The notes under the pieces were generated by a model. That model ran no database searches. It saw only the letters and a list, made by a program, of their open reading frames with translations, and was not told the origin of the DNA. From assembly GCF_003675385.1 (NCBI RefSeq), contig NZ_RCWZ01000002.1, forward strand, positions 372,001-436,000: a stretch of 64,000 bases of DNA, in the 5' to 3' direction. Positions 43,465 through 52,304 of this stretch are shown piece after piece (the first letter of the stretch is position 1; each line of letters starts with the position of its first letter). A program made the translations under genes and the position numbers. Source of the stretch: Mucilaginibacter kameinonensis. GTDB lineage: Bacteria > Bacteroidota > Bacteroidia > Sphingobacteriales > Sphingobacteriaceae.

Positions 43465-44895
43465 ATGATCAAAGGAAGAATCAATATAACAATCTTGGCG
43501 CTCGCCGCGGCAATTACACTTGGTGCATGCTCAAAGGCATTGAACCCAGTACCGGCAAACCAGGTGGTTAACGTGAACGCGATTACCGATCAAGCCTCGG
43601 CACAGGCCGTTCTGAACGGCGCATATTTTCGTTTTGCAAACGGGAATGTCAATAATTTTACAAACTGGACGTATAATGAAATTCCCGGAAGCGTATTTGC
43701 CGGTTTTATAGGTGACGGCTATACCACGGTTGATCCCAATGAATCTAATAATTACAATAACACTTTTAGCCAGGCCATCTGGGACACTTCCTATAAGCTG
43801 ATTGAAGCTTCGAATGAAGTTATCAGTGGGGCAACCAATCTCAATGCCGGCGCATTTACCGGGAACAGAAAAAATGAAATACTTGGCGAAGCCCGTTTTT
43901 TACGAGCATACGGCGCTTTTCGGGTGATGGGCTATTTTGCACAATGGTGGGATGTTTCCAGCAAGTTTGGCATCATTATACGTGATCAGCCTTCTGCCGT
44001 AAGTAATATTGCTAAGGCAAGGAGCGATGTGGGTACAAGCTACGATTTTATCCTGGCCGACTTGGACTTTGCTATTGCCAACGCGCCGGCAACGAATCCG
44101 CGTTATTATGCAACCAGATGGGCCGCCATGGCTTTAAAAATGCGCGTACTAATGAGTCGCGGAACTTCGGCGGACTATGCCCAGGTTATTGCGTTAGCTC
44201 AGGCCATCCAGCAATCGGGCTTTTACTCGCTGGAAAATAGCCTGAAGGATATTTTTTATGTTAAAGGTCTTGCCAGCTCAGAGGTGATTTTAGGTATTCA
44301 GTCCTTTGCCGGACAGGAGAAGTATATTGCGAGCCTTAGCCGGGCGTATTATCCGGGCACAACCGATCTGTGGGTTGCAAAAAAAGCACTGAAAGATCTG
44401 CTGGCTAACGATCCGAGAGGCCAATGGATGGTTAATAAAGAAACTATCTATACTGTAATAATCCCCAATACCTATCATTTTCAGAAATACATCGCTTATG
44501 GCGCTATGCCAACTCAATTATCCGAAACCGCTTATGCTTTCCGTTTAAGCGAGGTTTACCTGCTGGAATCGGAAGCGATAATCAGGTCGGGTGGAAGCCT
44601 TGATCAAGCCAGAACTTTACTCAAAACAGTAATGAGCAGGGCTGGTGTGACAGATTTTTCGGCGGTTGACAATGCAACCACTACCGAAAGCATGTTGCTC
44701 CAAAACTACTATGAAGTTGTAAGGAATCTTGTAGGCGAGGATGGCGCAGACTGGATGGCCCTGCTTCGGTTCCCTTTGGCAACTGTAACGCAACTGAGGC
44801 CAACTATTACGTCAAGCCAGCAATATATTCTACCAATTCCTTTAACTGAGTTTAAGGCTAATCCAGGCATAGGGGCGCAGAATCCAGGCTATTAA
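43465..44895 (+). CDS. SusD/RagB-family outer-membrane lipoprotein
   Basis: 476 aa. Lipoprotein signal with LGAC (Cys about residue 22). Helical SusD core with ILGEARFLRAYGAFRVMGYFAQWW (about 136) and RWAAMALKMRVLMSRG, and the C-terminal half YAFRLSEVYLLESEAII. It is surface-exposed and lids the SusC barrel to hand over the ligand. Starts 9 bp after the SusC stop, so translationally linked. Shorter than many SusD proteins but complete. Confidence 0.93.
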   Translation: MIKGRINITILALAAAITLGACSKALNPVPANQVVNVNAITDQASAQAVLNGAYFRFANGNVNNFTNWTYNEIPGSVFAGFIGDGYTTVDPNESNNYNNTFSQAIWDTSYKLIEASNEVISGATNLNAGAFTGNRKNEILGEARFLRAYGAFRVMGYFAQWWDVSSKFGIIIRDQPSAVSNIAKARSDVGTSYDFILADLDFAIANAPATNPRYYATRWAAMALKMRVLMSRGTSADYAQVIALAQAIQQSGFYSLENSLKDIFYVKGLASSEVILGIQSFAGQEKYIASLSRAYYPGTTDLWVAKKALKDLLANDPRGQWMVNKETIYTVIIPNTYHFQKYIAYGAMPTQLSETAYAFRLSEVYLLESEAIIRSGGSLDQARTLLKTVMSRAGVTDFSAVDNATTTESMLLQNYYEVVRNLVGEDGADWMALLRFPLATVTQLRPTITSSQQYILPIPLTEFKANPGIGAQNPGY

Positions 44896-44949
44896 TATTA
44901 CCAGATTAAAGATGAAAGTTCAGTCACACGGATCTAAACATAAAGCAAT

Positions 44950-47208
44950 ATGAAAGTTAGGGCTCTTGTTTTTTTATTATTCATGTTTATGGCAAGTACC
45001 GTTCATGCCCAGAAAGCAGAGGAGAGGCCCGAACATGAATTGGTTAGACTTAAAACGATGCCTGCTGATACCGCGCGGGTAGCTACACTGATAGATCTGG
45101 CCGAGGCTTACGAATATATGCCCTACCAAAAGAGCCGGACAGATACTATCGATATGTTTTTAAAAGAGGCCCAAATGCTGAATGCAAAATTCAGGGTGAA
45201 TAAGTTCCGGGATAGAATTGACATTTTAGCCGCGCAAACCGCGTATGACCGAAATCAAGCCCTTGACCTGAAACGGCTTTTTCTTCCCATCGTTGATAGG
45301 TGCAGGAAATCAGGAGATACCTTGGGAGAGTGTCTCGCATGGTCGCAGCTGGCGGTGAATATCGTTCGCGGAAAGGAAGAAATACAGTTTAAATTGTATT
45401 GCTTTGAACAGGCGTTACAATTGGCTAAAAAGCTAAACGACCGGGAAAGGGTATTTGACATAGCTACTAACATTGCGGATATCCATATCTGGCAGGGTAA
45501 CTTTAGTTTGGCCGAAAAGGAACTGTTGCAAATAATCAATCCGGATCAGAAAGCCTCATACATGAGCCTGTTGTTTGCTTATTACCGCCTGTCGCTGGTT
45601 TATGTAAAAAAAGGTAATTATCCCCATGCCCTTGACTTCGCGCTGAAAACAGAGCAAACCATGCGGCTTGCGGCCGACTCGTCTTATGCCTATGACTTTT
45701 ATATCCGGATTGCTGAGATCCAGAAGGATTTGGGCAACTTGTCCGAAAGCTTGAAATGGGCAAAAAAGGCTTACGTTTTTGTTGTAAATGGTCATGAAAA
45801 CCCGGACATTATTATCAAGGCCAAAAGTGAGGTAGCAGAGCGGCTTTTAGATTTGGGAAAACCGGATGATGCTTTGAAATTTGTTTTGATAGCGCCTGAT
45901 GAATACAAAACACTTGATCCCTCTTCACGGCTACTGTACCTTTCGTTAGTTGGCGATTGTTACCAGCAACTCAAAAAGTATCCGCTTGCCGAAAAGAATT
46001 ATCTGGATATGATTGCTTTGGTACACAGGCAAAAAGATGATTTTTCTGCCCGGGAAATAGCTTCAGGATTTCAGGATATCGGATCTTTTTATCTGAACAT
46101 ACATCAGCAAAACATCGCAAAGCCTTATCTCCTTGAAGCTTTAAAGTACCTTAAGGTCTCCGGAAAAAAGAACGATTTAAAACGTAACTATCTGATGCTT
46201 TTTCAAGCTGATTCTGCTGCCGGTAATTACCAAAGTGCCGTGTCTTATCTGCAATTAAGCAACCAATTAAAAGACTCCATCTTCAATACCGAAAAGAACA
46301 AGCAAATACAGGAATTGCAAGTATCCTTTGATACCGAACAAAAAAACAGGGACATCAGCGAGTTACAGGCCGCTGCAAGACTCCAAAAGTTAAGTTTAAG
46401 GAATGTTGAGGCATCAAGAAATTGGGTTGTTTTAGGTTCCTGCCTGCTCGTGGTTGTAGCGGTGTTACTTTATAGAAACTCGTTAGTAGCAAAAAGAAAT
46501 AACCAGCTTATCCAAAAGAAAAATCAATCCTTGCAGCGGTTTCTCCAGGAAAAGGAATGGCTGATCAAAGAGGTACACCATCGTGTTAAAAATAACCTTC
46601 ACACGCTTATCTGTTTATTGGAGTCACAAGCTAAAAACCTGAAAGATGATGCACTGAAGGCTATCGAAACCAGCCAAAACCGGATTTTCGCGATGTCGTT
46701 GATCCACCAAAAGCTTTACCGGTCGGATGATGTAAAAACCATCAATATGGCCGAGTACATTCCCGAACTCATTTTTAACCTGGAGCGGAGTTTTGATCTT
46801 GCAGACCGGGTTTCCTTTAATATCGATATAGCTCCTGTGTTTCTTAATGTGGCCTATGCTATACCCTTTGGGCTGATCATTAACGAGGCGGTAACCAATG
46901 CCATCAAATATGCTTTTCCAGCGGGAGGTGGCACTATCTCGGTTATATTATATCAATATAACAATGAGGTGGTTTTGACAATAGCTGATAACGGGATAGG
47001 AATGCCCCGCAATTTCAATGAGCATACTAATCAATCATTGGGCATCGAACTGATGAGAGGCTTGTCGCAGGATATAGATGCCGAGATAAGTTTTGAAACG
47101 CATGACGGAACCCGGATCATAGTGGCCTGTCTTCCCCGGAATAATTTTGATAAGGAAGCATTCGTGGTAACCGGTAACGGAGCGTTCGCAACATTGATCG
47201 AACACTGA
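44950..47208 (+). CDS. TPR-containing HisKA_2 sensor histidine kinase
   Basis: 752 aa. Sec signal (to about residue 21), a periplasmic helical TPR-like region (about 60-460; e.g. YPLAEKNYLDMIAL), coiled coil, one membrane helix (about 493-515), then HisKA_2 with LIKEVHHRVKNNLHTLICLLES (H-H-R, about 538) and an HATPase domain (INEAVTNAIKYAFP, ADNGIGMP). The family usually phosphorylates the His before RVKN. It lies 54 bp after SusD on the same strand and before an NtrC-like activator, its likely partner. It may sense ligand or periplasmic protein state. Confidence 0.92.
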   Translation: MKVRALVFLLFMFMASTVHAQKAEERPEHELVRLKTMPADTARVATLIDLAEAYEYMPYQKSRTDTIDMFLKEAQMLNAKFRVNKFRDRIDILAAQTAYDRNQALDLKRLFLPIVDRCRKSGDTLGECLAWSQLAVNIVRGKEEIQFKLYCFEQALQLAKKLNDRERVFDIATNIADIHIWQGNFSLAEKELLQIINPDQKASYMSLLFAYYRLSLVYVKKGNYPHALDFALKTEQTMRLAADSSYAYDFYIRIAEIQKDLGNLSESLKWAKKAYVFVVNGHENPDIIIKAKSEVAERLLDLGKPDDALKFVLIAPDEYKTLDPSSRLLYLSLVGDCYQQLKKYPLAEKNYLDMIALVHRQKDDFSAREIASGFQDIGSFYLNIHQQNIAKPYLLEALKYLKVSGKKNDLKRNYLMLFQADSAAGNYQSAVSYLQLSNQLKDSIFNTEKNKQIQELQVSFDTEQKNRDISELQAAARLQKLSLRNVEASRNWVVLGSCLLVVVAVLLYRNSLVAKRNNQLIQKKNQSLQRFLQEKEWLIKEVHHRVKNNLHTLICLLESQAKNLKDDALKAIETSQNRIFAMSLIHQKLYRSDDVKTINMAEYIPELIFNLERSFDLADRVSFNIDIAPVFLNVAYAIPFGLIINEAVTNAIKYAFPAGGGTISVILYQYNNEVVLTIADNGIGMPRNFNEHTNQSLGIELMRGLSQDIDAEISFETHDGTRIIVACLPRNNFDKEAFVVTGNGAFATLIEH

Positions 47209-47546
47209 AGAAGCGGAGGGGCAGGGTATCATAAGGCGAGGTTAAAACAGATAACAGATGGACATCTGTGAGAAAGAACTGAAATAGGGGGCTTATAAGT
47301 GTTCTTATCATTAAATCTCATGTTGAAATCATGATACTTCGTGATTTTATGATTTTGGTATTGACGCACTTTTTTGACTATTAGGCAGATACCATCCGGC
47401 ATAGCATTTGTATTTACCGCGAGTCGGTTTTAGGCAGTGCACTAAATAATTAGCGAGCTGCAGGTGATATTATATTTTTTAAAGCAGTCCGGCCATACCC
47501 ATAAAAGAGGGAATACACACAGGGTCGGAATTCAGAAAACATCGAC
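47209..47546. other. leader region of the sigma-54 activator gene
   Basis: 338 bp without a gene. It holds AT-rich repeats with CATG-TTGAAAT-CATGAT near 47320, related to the palindromes near 23704 and 38110. No -24/-12 sigma-54 element is clear. Confidence 0.35.
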
Positions 47547-48929
47547 ATGAAAAGTAAAATATTAATAGTAGAAGACCAGTTTATAGAGGCAAATAATTTA
47601 CGTAAAGTATTAGAGGGAGCGGGCTATGCTGTTTGCCCTGTTGCCCGCTCTTTTGGCGAAGCGCTTAATACCCTTAATTCCGATTTGCCGGACCTTGTGC
47701 TGTTGGATATCTTTTTAAAAGGTGAAAAGACAGGCATTGATCTGGCCCCGATAATTAAGGAACGCAATATACCTTTCATTTATCTTTCGGCCAATTCGGA
47801 CGAACGGACTTTTAGGCTTGCCAAGCAAACCTCGCCATACGGATTCCTGGTTAAACCATTCCGTGAAAAAGATGTGCTGGCTATGCTTGATATCGCTACC
47901 AACCTGCACGCCGAGCATCTTTCGCTCGCCAAAGTTTCTAAGGTATATAAAAGCCCTACTGATTTAAAAGGCGCCGGCACGGGTAATTTCGGAATGGCGG
48001 GAAAAAGCTCAGGCTTGAAAGATATTACAAGGCTGATACAGATAGCAGCTGCAGCCGAAAGCCCGGTGCTGATACTGGGCGAGAGCGGAACAGGCAAAGA
48101 GTTAGTAGCAAGGGCTATTCATAACCATTCGGCTCGCAGTAAAAAACCGGTCATTATTGTTGATTGTGCCGCCGTGTCACCTACGCTTATCGAATCTGAG
48201 CTTTTTGGGCATGAAAGGGGAAGCTTTACCGGGGCGGTAGATAAACGGATAGGTAAGTTTGAACAGGCAGAAAACGGTACCATTTTTTTGGATGAAATAG
48301 GTGAGATGCCGCTGGAGATCCAATCTAAACTACTCCGGGTTTTGCAGGAAAAAGAGATCTGTCCGGTTGGCGGGAAACGGAAGAATGTTAACGTCCGGAT
48401 AATCGCGGCAACCAACAGGAACCTGGAAGAAGAGATTGCCGCGGGGAGGTTCAGACTTGATCTTTATTACCGTTTGTACGTATTCCCGATAGAATTATCG
48501 CCATTGCGAGAACGAAAGGCAGATATTATGCCAATTGCGGAGCATTATCTTAGTGTGTTCGCAACTGCCAATAAAAAAAGCATCACTGGATTTTCTGATC
48601 CGGTTAAGAAGGTGCTGCTCGGTTACCCATGGCCAGGCAATGTACGGCAGCTCATTAATCTTATTGAACGTTCTGTGCTACTTTGTGACGGGCACCTCAT
48701 AAACCAGGTGAACCTGCCCGTATTGAAGCCGTCGCCCGTAGCCGGGAATACTAAAGAACGAGGCATCAAAACCTTTGCCGATAATGAACGTGACCATATC
48801 CTGGATACACTGGCAAGGTGCAACTGGAAAGTATACGGTACGGGAGGGGCTGCAGAGCTACTTAACATCAATTCCTCAACGCTTAAATCAAGAATGATTA
48901 AACTGGGTATTTCCAAACAGTTTGGTTAA
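47547..48929 (+). CDS. NtrC-like sigma-54-dependent response regulator
   Basis: 460 aa. Receiver (about 1-115) with EDQ acid pocket, phospho-Asp in LVLLDIFLKG and Lys in FLVKPF. AAA+ domain (about 150-380): Walker A GESGTGKELVARAIH, the sigma-54 contact loop ERGSFTGA (usual GAFTGA with S for A), Walker B GTIFLDEIGEM and the sensor R-finger RFRLDLYYRL. Fis-type HTH at the C-terminus (HILDTLARCNWKVYGTGGAAELLNINSSTLKSRMIKLG region). It sits between two related HisKA_2 kinases, which probably control it. Targets are unknown; sigma-54 gene control is less frequent in Bacteroidota. Confidence 0.93.
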   Translation: MKSKILIVEDQFIEANNLRKVLEGAGYAVCPVARSFGEALNTLNSDLPDLVLLDIFLKGEKTGIDLAPIIKERNIPFIYLSANSDERTFRLAKQTSPYGFLVKPFREKDVLAMLDIATNLHAEHLSLAKVSKVYKSPTDLKGAGTGNFGMAGKSSGLKDITRLIQIAAAAESPVLILGESGTGKELVARAIHNHSARSKKPVIIVDCAAVSPTLIESELFGHERGSFTGAVDKRIGKFEQAENGTIFLDEIGEMPLEIQSKLLRVLQEKEICPVGGKRKNVNVRIIAATNRNLEEEIAAGRFRLDLYYRLYVFPIELSPLRERKADIMPIAEHYLSVFATANKKSITGFSDPVKKVLLGYPWPGNVRQLINLIERSVLLCDGHLINQVNLPVLKPSPVAGNTKERGIKTFADNERDHILDTLARCNWKVYGTGGAAELLNINSSTLKSRMIKLGISKQFG

Positions 48930-49041
48930 TGCTTAAAAGAACGCTGATTGTATTAAAAGCAAATTTTCTGATCGAAAAGAAATTTATACCTAAACCTATA
49001 AAGCTCGCAGGCAGAAACAGGTCAGCATTCCGAAAACCACC

Positions 49042-50229
49042 ATGAGAACATTTATTACAACTATTTTCTTACTGTTATTCGGCATAACCGGGATGGCACA
49101 AAAATGCCATTCCTGCCTGCTGGCAGATAGTGAAGCGGAGAAAAATCAATCTGCCGGGAACTTCTATCTCCTGAAAAAACAATATGGCACAGCAAAATCC
49201 TACCTGCTGAAGGCGCTGAAGCAATATGAAACGGGTGGTAATGCAAAGAATATTCGGGATGTTACCCTCTTGCTTTTCAGGGTAGATTCTGCCACAGGGA
49301 ATTACCAAAGTGCTATTTCCTATTTACGGCGGAGTGATGCAATAAAAGACTCGATGTTCAATTCGGTCAAGAACAGGCAAATTAATGCGTTGCAGATCGC
49401 ATATGCTACAGAACAAAAGAATAAGTATATCAAAGAGCTGAAAAACTCGGCCCGGGTTAGGCAATTGAACCTGGCACATGCCAGTTCTGTCCGGATCCGG
49501 ACTGCCATCGGTTCAGTGTTGTTGATAGTTATTGTGATACTTATTTACCGGCAGTTGGTGGCCGCAAAAAGAAATAACAGACTGATTGACCGTAAAAATG
49601 AAATGCTTCAGTATTTGATCCGCGAGAAGGAATGGTTGTTAAAAGAAGTGCATGACCGCGTAAAAAACAATTTGCATACGGTTGTTTGTTTGCTGGAATC
49701 ACAGGCAAAATATCTCGAAAATGATGCCTTACAAGCTGTTGAAAGCTGTCAGCACCGGATCTTCGCGATGTCTCTGATCCATCAAAAGTTATATAAAACA
49801 GATCATGTCAAAACAATTGATATGGCGGAGTACATACCCGAGCTTATCAATAACCTGGAAGAAAGTTTTGGCGTTGAGGGTTTTGTTAATTTTAAGTTTA
49901 ACATCGACCCGGTGGCGCTTGATATTTCCTATGCTATCCCTCTGGCCCTGATCATCAACGAGGCAGTTACCAATGCCATTAAATATGCGTTTCCGGGCTA
50001 CAAATCAGGTGAAGTTCAGGTTATATTGGTTAATAACAACGGTCAGCTAAAACTTCAAATTTGGGATAATGGTATCGGCCTCGCAGATGATCCTTTCAGC
50101 AAAAATTATAACTCACTTGGGATGGAGTTAATGAAGGGGCTGAGCGCCGAGATCAATGCGGCTATCAAATTTGAGAATTTAGGCGGCACCCGAATCTCCA
50201 TTACATTTATCCCGGCTTTGCCGGTTTAA
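49042..50229 (+). CDS. short HisKA_2 histidine kinase paralogue, H-box altered to H-D-R
   Basis: 395 aa. Sec signal, a single TPR-like stretch (about 30-120), one membrane helix (about 150-170), HisKA_2 and HATPase. From residue 75 onward it aligns closely with the C-terminal part of the kinase at 44950 (DSATGNYQSAISYL, IREKEWLLKEVH, YIPELINNLEESF). The N-terminal TPR array is shortened. The core H-box reads EVHDRVKNNL, where the paralogue has EVHHRVKNNL. If the second His is the acceptor, as in HWE/HisKA_2 kinases, this protein cannot autophosphorylate in the usual way. It may be a decoy, a phosphatase or a heterodimer partner. Confidence 0.87.
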   Translation: MRTFITTIFLLLFGITGMAQKCHSCLLADSEAEKNQSAGNFYLLKKQYGTAKSYLLKALKQYETGGNAKNIRDVTLLLFRVDSATGNYQSAISYLRRSDAIKDSMFNSVKNRQINALQIAYATEQKNKYIKELKNSARVRQLNLAHASSVRIRTAIGSVLLIVIVILIYRQLVAAKRNNRLIDRKNEMLQYLIREKEWLLKEVHDRVKNNLHTVVCLLESQAKYLENDALQAVESCQHRIFAMSLIHQKLYKTDHVKTIDMAEYIPELINNLEESFGVEGFVNFKFNIDPVALDISYAIPLALIINEAVTNAIKYAFPGYKSGEVQVILVNNNGQLKLQIWDNGIGLADDPFSKNYNSLGMELMKGLSAEINAAIKFENLGGTRISITFIPALPV

Positions 50230-50384
50230 ATTGCCCTTTAACAACTTACAGCCCTTTCTGAAATCTTCAGGATAGCCATCGAATTACGCCTGTAAATCTA
50301 CTGTTGGACTTTTCAACAAAGCAATCTGGGCTTTCTAACAAAACGCCGTGGCACGCTATTGCCGAACTTTGTTCCCGAAATTAA

Positions 50385-51224
50385 ATGAAAATCATGGAAT
50401 GTCAGAATAAAAACCCGGAAGGCCATGAAAAGCAAAGTGGCTCCGGCCCCAGATTGCTATTAAATTCTTATTCGGGGAATAAAATAGAGGGTGAGGCTTT
50501 TGTCACCGATCATATTTTCAGTTACATCATTAGCGGGACTAACGAGGTATGGTTGGGGGATAAGAAATACATTTTTAGTGCCGGCGACTTCCGGTTTTTC
50601 AAAAGAAACCAGTTGTCCAGGTATGTAAAAAGCCCCGTTGGCGGTAGTTTCAAATCCGTCGCGGTGCATATTGACCAGGCCACATTACGCGAAATGAGTG
50701 GTCTATATGGTCTAATTACCGATGAAAGTCATCAATCTGGCGGGGCTATGCTGATCAGGCCAGGTAGCCTGCTTAAGGGCTTTGCCGATTCCCTTATACC
50801 ATATCTGCAATATGGGCAACCAGACGAGCGGATCGTCGCGCTTAAAACGCGGGAGCTGATCTTATTGCTTATTCAAAATGATTCTGCATTCAAAAATATC
50901 CTGTTTGATTTCAGTGAGCCCGGCAAAATAGATCTGCAGGCATTTATGAACAGCCATTACCGGTACAATGTGAGCATTGATCGGTTCGCGTTTTTGACAG
51001 GGCGGAGCCTTTCCGGATTTAAGCGTGATTTCGAGAAGCTATATCAAACCAGCCCGAGTCGATGGCTTGTCCAAAAACGATTGCAGGAAGCCCGGTTCCT
51101 GATTGAAGAAAAACAGGAAAAACCCTCAGATATCTACCTCGATTTAGGATTTGAGGATCTGTCACACTTCTCATTTGCTTATAAAAAGTCGTTTGGTTAT
51201 GCGCCAAACAAGAAATATCTATAA
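50385..51224 (+). CDS. AraC-family transcriptional regulator
   Basis: 279 aa. N-terminal cupin-like sensing part (SYIISGTNEVWLGDKKYIFSAGDFRFFKRNQ, about residues 45-75) and the C-terminal double HTH (about 185-279): FAFLTGRSLSGFKRDFEKLYQTSPSRWLVQKRLQEAR and IYLDLGFEDLSHFSFAYKKSFGYAPNKKY landmarks. It sits 18 bp before an SDR gene on the same strand, an arrangement in which the AraC protein often regulates the oxidoreductase. The effector is unknown. Confidence 0.93.
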   Translation: MKIMECQNKNPEGHEKQSGSGPRLLLNSYSGNKIEGEAFVTDHIFSYIISGTNEVWLGDKKYIFSAGDFRFFKRNQLSRYVKSPVGGSFKSVAVHIDQATLREMSGLYGLITDESHQSGGAMLIRPGSLLKGFADSLIPYLQYGQPDERIVALKTRELILLLIQNDSAFKNILFDFSEPGKIDLQAFMNSHYRYNVSIDRFAFLTGRSLSGFKRDFEKLYQTSPSRWLVQKRLQEARFLIEEKQEKPSDIYLDLGFEDLSHFSFAYKKSFGYAPNKKYL

Positions 51225-51242
51225 ACTAATAAAAATAATAAA

Positions 51243-52040
51243 ATGGATTTAAAATTAAAGGGCAAACGTGCCCTGGTAACCGGTTCAAGTTCCGGATTAG
51301 GTGAGGCTATTGCAAAACTTCTTGCAAGTGAAGGCGCCACGGTTATTATTCATGGCCGAAACAGCGGAAGGGCAAATGAAGTTGTAACCGCGATATTGAA
51401 TGCGGGCGGATCGGCTGAATTGGCAATAGGTGATCTTTCGACAGATGAGGGTGCCGACGCGGTGGCAACAGCCGCGCTTAAATCAGGGCAAATAGATATC
51501 CTGGTTAATAATGCAGGTGAAACTTCCCACAAATCATGGGGCGAAGCCACTACTGAAGACTGGTTATCGATATACAATAACAACGTAGTTTCTTACGTGC
51601 GGATGGTACAACGGATAGTTCCGCAAATGAAACATCTTGGGTGGGGAAGGGTGATCCATATCGGCGGGGGACTTGCCATACAACCGATCAAGGAACAGCC
51701 TCATTATAACGCTACACTGGCTGCCCGCCACAACATGTCGGTTTCACTGGCCAGGAGCCTCAAAGATTCTGGTATTACATCCAATGTTGTTTCGCCGGGT
51801 GCAATCATAAACCCGATGGTTGAGGAGTGGTTACAAAACGCGGCGCCAAAATTTGGCTGGGGAACCGATCCGGAAGAAATAAAATATAAAGCCGTGCAGG
51901 AACTGATCCCTAACGATACCGGCAGGTTTGGTGAACCTCAGGAAGTTGCCGGTGCCGTAGCCTATCTGTGCAGCTCTTTTGCCGACTATATCAGCGGTTC
52001 GGTACTTCGTGTAGATGGCGGAACGATTCGCTGCCTTTAA
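51243..52040 (+). CDS. SDR-family oxidoreductase-like protein with altered catalytic site
   Basis: 265 aa. The NAD(P) site is intact: TGSSSGLGEAIAKLLASEG (about residue 13), IHGRN and VNNAGE (about 88). In the active site the usual Ser is replaced by IGGGLA and the YxxxK motif reads YNATL (Tyr present, Lys replaced by Leu). C-terminal VVSPGAI and SGSVLRVDGG are normal. Classical SDRs use Ser, Tyr and Lys for hydride transfer, so this could be a weak enzyme, one with a different mechanism, or a binding protein. A long hairpin terminator follows. Confidence 0.88.
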   Translation: MDLKLKGKRALVTGSSSGLGEAIAKLLASEGATVIIHGRNSGRANEVVTAILNAGGSAELAIGDLSTDEGADAVATAALKSGQIDILVNNAGETSHKSWGEATTEDWLSIYNNNVVSYVRMVQRIVPQMKHLGWGRVIHIGGGLAIQPIKEQPHYNATLAARHNMSVSLARSLKDSGITSNVVSPGAIINPMVEEWLQNAAPKFGWGTDPEEIKYKAVQELIPNDTGRFGEPQEVAGAVAYLCSSFADYISGSVLRVDGGTIRCL

Positions 52041-52157
52041 GGGAATGTTTTGATTCCTGATAATTATTTACCTGTTAACGTCATGACTCCTTGTTAGCAA
52101 TAAATCCAACCGCTATCACATAAAAATCTCACAAAAGGGGAAACGGCTAACTTTATA

Positions 52158-52198
52158 ATTTTAACCCCGGTAAAAGCACTTTTAACGGGGTTAAAATT
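52158..52198 (+). terminator. long hairpin terminator after the SDR gene
   Basis: 19-bp stem (18 of 19 pairs) with a 2-nt loop: ATTTTAACCCCGG... against ...CGGGGTTAAAAT, 117 bp after the stop. No long T run beyond the stem ends. Confidence 0.6.
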
Positions 52199-52304
52199 GA
52201 TTTAGCTATCTTATTAAACAACTATAGGTTGTAACTTAAATTTAGCTTCATTTTGAAGGTGTTCTTATCTTAGTACCCAACACCTTTTTAGTCTATGATT
52301 ACAA

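Noticed and set aside
50348..50362. Sigma-54-like promoter TGGCACG-CTA-TTGCC upstream of the AraC gene
   Set aside because: The GG-to-GC distance is one base shorter than the strict -24/-12 spacing, so it is probably chance despite the nearby sigma-54 activator.
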